Shown: positions 61,096 to 64,000 of the stretch, piece by piece
Layout: each line of letters begins with the position of its first letter
Numbering within the stretch: position 1 is the first letter of the stretch
NCBI GenBank assembly: GCA_963525745.1
Contig: CAURMH010000001.1
Span: 1 to 64,000 of the forward strand
Source: CAURMH01 sp963525745
GTDB lineage: Bacteria; Pseudomonadota; Gammaproteobacteria; Enterobacterales; Pasteurellaceae
Direction: 5' to 3'
DNA length: 64,000 nt
Made by a program: the position numbers and the translations under genes
Notes under the pieces: model-generated
Told to the model about the DNA's origin: nothing
What the model saw: only the letters and a program-made list of their open reading frames with translations
Database searches by the model: none

Positions 61096-61944
61096 CTATA
61101 AAACATAAGGCAGCGGCTGAATTGTCAGTGCCGCGCCGTTTTGCGGTAATCGTAGCGGCATATCGAGTTGAATATCGTTATTCATCACGACCTGTAACCA
61201 TAAAACATGGTCAATATTGACCGCACTGATGATCGTGCCGGTTTTTCGCCACTGGCTTTCTAATTGCATTTCAATTCCCGTCCCTAATTCGGGGCAATAT
61301 TCGCGGCCATCGGCCGAATCACTTTTTAGGTTAAACAAAGCGCGTTTATTCGCCCCGCGATATTTTGCTCGCGCAACGGTTTCCTGCCCGATGTAACAGC
61401 CTTTGGAAAACGAAATCGCCTGCTCGATCACTTGTAAATTCAGCGCTTGAGGAATAAACAGATTTTGCGTTTGCGGGCTTAAATTCGGTAAGCCGGCTTG
61501 AATATCCAAATATTCCCATTGTGCAACGCTTCCATTAAATACCACCGGCAACGGCGTAGGATGGAGCAAAATCGCCCGTTCATCAGGCAGTTCGATAGAA
61601 AATTCCGCTTGAATCTGACCGCACTTTTTGCCGACAAGACCGATAAGTTGCCAATCTAACGGCTGAAAAACAATCTTTGAAAAGACGGCGTATTTTTTTA
61701 ATGCCGCCAATGCACTTGGCAACAGCGCCCGCTTAATCAGCAAAAAAAAGCGATGTCGATTTAAGCGAATCAAACGAAAAATGGAAGTGACTTTGCCTTG
61801 CGGATCGCAATGGGCGGTTAATGTGGACTGACCGTCGCGCAACTGACAAACATCGGTCGTTAATTGCCCCTGTAAATATTTTTCCGCCTCGTCGCCCGTC
61901 GCTTCAATAAGGCAATATTGTTCAAGTCGAATAAATGTCGTCAT
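61096..61944 (-). CDS. ygfZ: Folate-dependent tRNA-modification/Fe-S protein YgfZ
   Basis: 282 residues of the GcvT-like YgfZ/IBA57 family. The defining motif KGCYIGQETVARAKYRGANKR contains the conserved cysteine (here in KGCYIGQE). LQGQLTTDV near the N-terminus is also typical. Supports Fe-S enzymes such as MiaB using tetrahydrofolate. Lies downstream of the yicC gene on the same strand, with eight bases between. Confidence 0.95.
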   Translation of the reverse strand: MTTFIRLEQYCLIEATGDEAEKYLQGQLTTDVCQLRDGQSTLTAHCDPQGKVTSIFRLIRLNRHRFFLLIKRALLPSALAALKKYAVFSKIVFQPLDWQLIGLVGKKCGQIQAEFSIELPDERAILLHPTPLPVVFNGSVAQWEYLDIQAGLPNLSPQTQNLFIPQALNLQVIEQAISFSKGCYIGQETVARAKYRGANKRALFNLKSDSADGREYCPELGTGIEMQLESQWRKTGTIISAVNIDHVLWLQVVMNNDIQLDMPLRLPQNGAALTIQPLPYVL

Positions 61945-61952
61945 CGGCTTTC

Positions 61953-62816
61953 CTATTCAAGATTTTGAATCTGTTCGCGCATTTGCTCAATTAACACTTT
62001 CAACTCCACGCCGGAAGCCGTAATTTCCGCATTAATCGATTTGGAGCTTAACGTATTAGATTCACGATTGAGTTCCTGCATCATAAAATCGAGCTTACGC
62101 CCCACAGCGCCGCCCTTTTGCAAAATATTTGTTGTTTCTTTGACATGCATTTGCAGCCGATCCAATTCTTCCTCAACGTCAATACGTTGCGCCAATAAGA
62201 CCATTTCCTGTTCGAGGCGCTGCGGCTCTAGTTGCAATTGCGCCTCCTGAAAACGCTGTAATAACCGGTCGCGCTGCCATTGTAAAACCGACGGCATTTG
62301 TGACCGCACTTTCTCGACTTCTAGGTTGATCGCCTCCAAGCGCTGTTGAATAATCGCCTGTAATTTAGCGCCTTCGCGACCGCGCATCGCGATAAAGTCA
62401 CTCAATAATTCGTCAAAGGCCGATAGCAAATCTAAACTCATGGTGTCTAAATCCTGCTCCGGCACTTCTACCACGCCGGGATAGCGTAAAATATCCGTTA
62501 AGTTGATTTCTCCTTCACCCGCCTCGTTTTTTATCCATTGTAGCGACTGAATAACCTGTTTCGTCCAGTCGCGATTTAAATGTAACGCCGAGGCCGTTTG
62601 ATTGTTATGTTCAATGCGGAGCGTGCATTCGATTTTTCCGCGCGTTAAACGCTGGCGCAACTTGTCACGCAACGAATTTTCCAAACCACGGAACGCTTCC
62701 GGCAGACGAAAAAAAGGCTCCAAATAACGTTGATTTACCGAGCGAATTTCCCATACGGCCTCGCCCCAGCTTTTCTTTATTTCAAGGCGCGCAAAGCCTG
62801 TCATACTATAAATCAT
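61953..62816 (-). CDS. yicC: YicC family endoribonuclease
   Basis: 287 residues. MIYSMTGFARLE at the N-terminus, EIRSVNQRYLEPFFRLPE, a long helical middle, and the C-terminal GRKLDFMMQELNRESNTLSSKS block are strongly conserved. YicC is an RNase implicated in turnover of small RNAs such as RyhB in E. coli. ATG follows TGAGGATTT. Its partner ygfZ follows. Confidence 0.94.
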   Translation of the reverse strand: MIYSMTGFARLEIKKSWGEAVWEIRSVNQRYLEPFFRLPEAFRGLENSLRDKLRQRLTRGKIECTLRIEHNNQTASALHLNRDWTKQVIQSLQWIKNEAGEGEINLTDILRYPGVVEVPEQDLDTMSLDLLSAFDELLSDFIAMRGREGAKLQAIIQQRLEAINLEVEKVRSQMPSVLQWQRDRLLQRFQEAQLQLEPQRLEQEMVLLAQRIDVEEELDRLQMHVKETTNILQKGGAVGRKLDFMMQELNRESNTLSSKSINAEITASGVELKVLIEQMREQIQNLE

Positions 62817-62902
62817 AAATCCTCATTAAATTAAATCGTCATTTATCGACGCTATTGTAATAACAAACCGCCCAAATTGCGACCTTATCCCGAAAATAAC
62901 GC

Positions 62903-63379
62903 TCAGACTTCATACCAAATTCGATTAATATAAAAATTCACTCTCCCTGCCGGTGTTTCGACCCAAATGTCGTCATCAATCTGTTTGCCGATGAGCGCTC
63001 TGGCCACCGGCGAATCAATGGAAATCCAATGTTTGGCAGGATCAAATTCGTCGCAACCGACCAAACGATATTGTTTAATTTCGCCCTGTTCATTTTCCAG
63101 TTCCACCCAAGCGCCGAAAAAAACCTTTCCCTCCTGCCGTGGCGAATAATCGACGATTTGTAGCACTTCCAGGCGTTTTGTTAAAAACCGTACGCGTCGA
63201 TCGATTTCTCTTAAACGCCGTTTACCGTAAATATATTCGGCATTTTCGCTACGATCACCCAATGCAGCGGCGTCGGACACGGCTTGGGTCACTTTCGGAC
63301 GCTCTTCTTTCCATAAAAATTTCAGTTCTTGATCCAGTCGATTCCAACCTTGGCGCGTAATGTAGTTTGATTTTGCCAT
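62903..63379 (-). CDS. greB: Transcript cleavage factor GreB
   Basis: 158 residues from the ATG at 63379 (GAGGAATTTTATT upstream). N-terminal coiled coil whose tip carries the acidic pair in ALGDRSENAEY that enters the polymerase secondary channel; C-terminal FKBP-like domain. YGKRRLREIDRRVRFLTKRL and VDYSPRQEGKVFFGAWVELE (core QEGKVFFGAWVELE) distinguish GreB from GreA. Divergent from tex, as in E. coli. Confidence 0.98.
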   Translation of the reverse strand: MAKSNYITRQGWNRLDQELKFLWKEERPKVTQAVSDAAALGDRSENAEYIYGKRRLREIDRRVRFLTKRLEVLQIVDYSPRQEGKVFFGAWVELENEQGEIKQYRLVGCDEFDPAKHWISIDSPVARALIGKQIDDDIWVETPAGRVNFYINRIWYEV

Positions 63380-63489
63380 AATAAAATTCCTCACAAGAGG
63401 TGAAATTATACTGAAAAAGCAACAAATATTTGAGCCGTTTGCCCAAACACAGTATGCTATGCCGGTTTTTTGATAAAAAGAAGTCTTAT

Positions 63490-64000
63490 ATGTTAAATCA
63501 ACAAATTAGCCAAATTATTGCAACGGAATTGACCGTTCGACCACAACAAATTCTTGCTGCCATTGAATTATTGGACGATGGTAACACGATTCCTTTTATC
63601 GCCCGTTATCGAAAAGAAGCGACCGGCGGACTAGACGATACGCAATTACGTCATTTTGAAACCCGTTTGATTTATTTGCGCGAGCTGGAAGAACGCCGTC
63701 AAACCATCTTAAAATCCATTGAAGAGCAAGGAAAATTAACGGAATCGCTGCGTGATAAAATTGACGCGACGCAAAGCAAAACGGAATTGGAAGATTTATA
63801 TCTGCCTTATAAACCTAAACGTCGCACTAAAGGGCAAATTGCCATTGAGGCGGGTCTTGCGCCTTTGGCCGATTTATTATGGAATGCGCCTGAAAATGAT
63901 CCGGAATCGACCGCACTTTCGTTTGTCAATCAAGAAAAGGGCGTACCCGATGCTAAATCCGCACTGGACGGCGCACGTTATATTTTGATGGAGCGTTTTG
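63490..64000 (+). CDS. tex: Transcription accessory protein Tex, 5' part
   Basis: The first 170 codons of Tex, running off the window edge. [14 protein letters not shown], then [44 protein letters not shown] and [18 protein letters not shown] (cores shown) are characteristic of the N-terminal helical region. The YqgF-like, helix-hairpin-helix and S1 domains should follow outside. An uptake signal lies at about 63908. Confidence 0.97.
   Translation, partial: MLNQQISQIIATELTVRPQQILAAIELLDDGNTIPFIARYRKEATGGLDDTQLRHFETRLIYLRELEERRQTILKSIEEQGKLTESLRDKIDATQSKTELEDLYLPYKPKRRTKGQIAIEAGLAPLADLLWNAPENDPESTALSFVNQEKGVPDAKSALDGARYILMERF

Overview
The window is a gene-dense chromosomal segment of a Pasteurellaceae bacterium. 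The strongest evidence is the very high density of the Haemophilus-type DNA uptake signal (core AAGTGCGGT and its complement). I found more than fifty copies by eye, about one per 1.2 kb, in both strands, within genes and as inverted pairs between genes. Protein sequences and local gene order are closest to what I know of Haemophilus influenzae. The Hin-type signal fits the Haemophilus/Aggregatibacter/Pasteurella/Basfia side of the family rather than the Actinobacillus pleuropneumoniae side. I cannot name the species.

Layout. 1-54 is the 3' end of a tRNA-Leu(UAA). 73-2712 is mreBCD (cell shape), followed by a SbmA/BacA-type ABC transporter. 4764-7491 is yceD-rpmF-plsX-fabH (rRNA processing, L32, phospholipid and fatty-acid initiation); rpmF (6774-6944) is a very short gene. 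7699-8997 is purA. 9272-17278 is the minus-strand lipoate/cell-elongation cluster lipA-lipB-ybeD-dacA-rlpA-rodA-mrdA-rlmH-rsfS. 17455-19131 is fabD-fabG. 19349-29354 holds menB, a small exported Pasteurellaceae protein, an alanine/glycine symporter behind a tandem glycine riboswitch, grcA, ung, pssA, a SpoU methyltransferase, trmN6, srmB and acpP. 29630-30781 is an AT-rich acyltransferase with an in-frame heptanucleotide repeat. 30829-38482 is menC-aroQ-accB-accC-yhdT-panF-prmA-dusB-fis. 38676-46617 is yggL, trmB, priA, an ftsN-like gene, rluA and rapA. Next come pnuC and metJ, and a copper cassette (cueR, copZ-like, copA). 51121-53365 is secE-nusG-rplK-rplA, followed by tig-clpP-clpX, a BON-LysM gene, glmU, anmK-murQ, ygfZ, yicC, greB and the start of tex.

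Most of the window is core metabolism and the genes are intact. There is no CRISPR array, prophage, transposase or recognisable defence system. Two features stand out. First, the gene order can be explained by two inversions (about 4.7-17.4 kb and about 19.2-29.45 kb). Undoing both would rebuild a contiguous yceD-rpmF-plsX-fabH-fabD-fabG-acpP run, the divergent mre/mrd cluster and the menB-menC series at once. Hairpin repeats lie at the edges of the second inversion. Second, the acyltransferase carries five copies of AAACAAC, and both alternative reading frames stop immediately downstream, the layout of a phase-variable surface-modification gene. Regulatory features that can be read directly include the glycine riboswitch, a MerR-type copper promoter with a 19-bp spacer, a candidate FNR site at grcA, a candidate L1 autoregulatory leader before rplK and a stringent-type promoter before dusB-fis.
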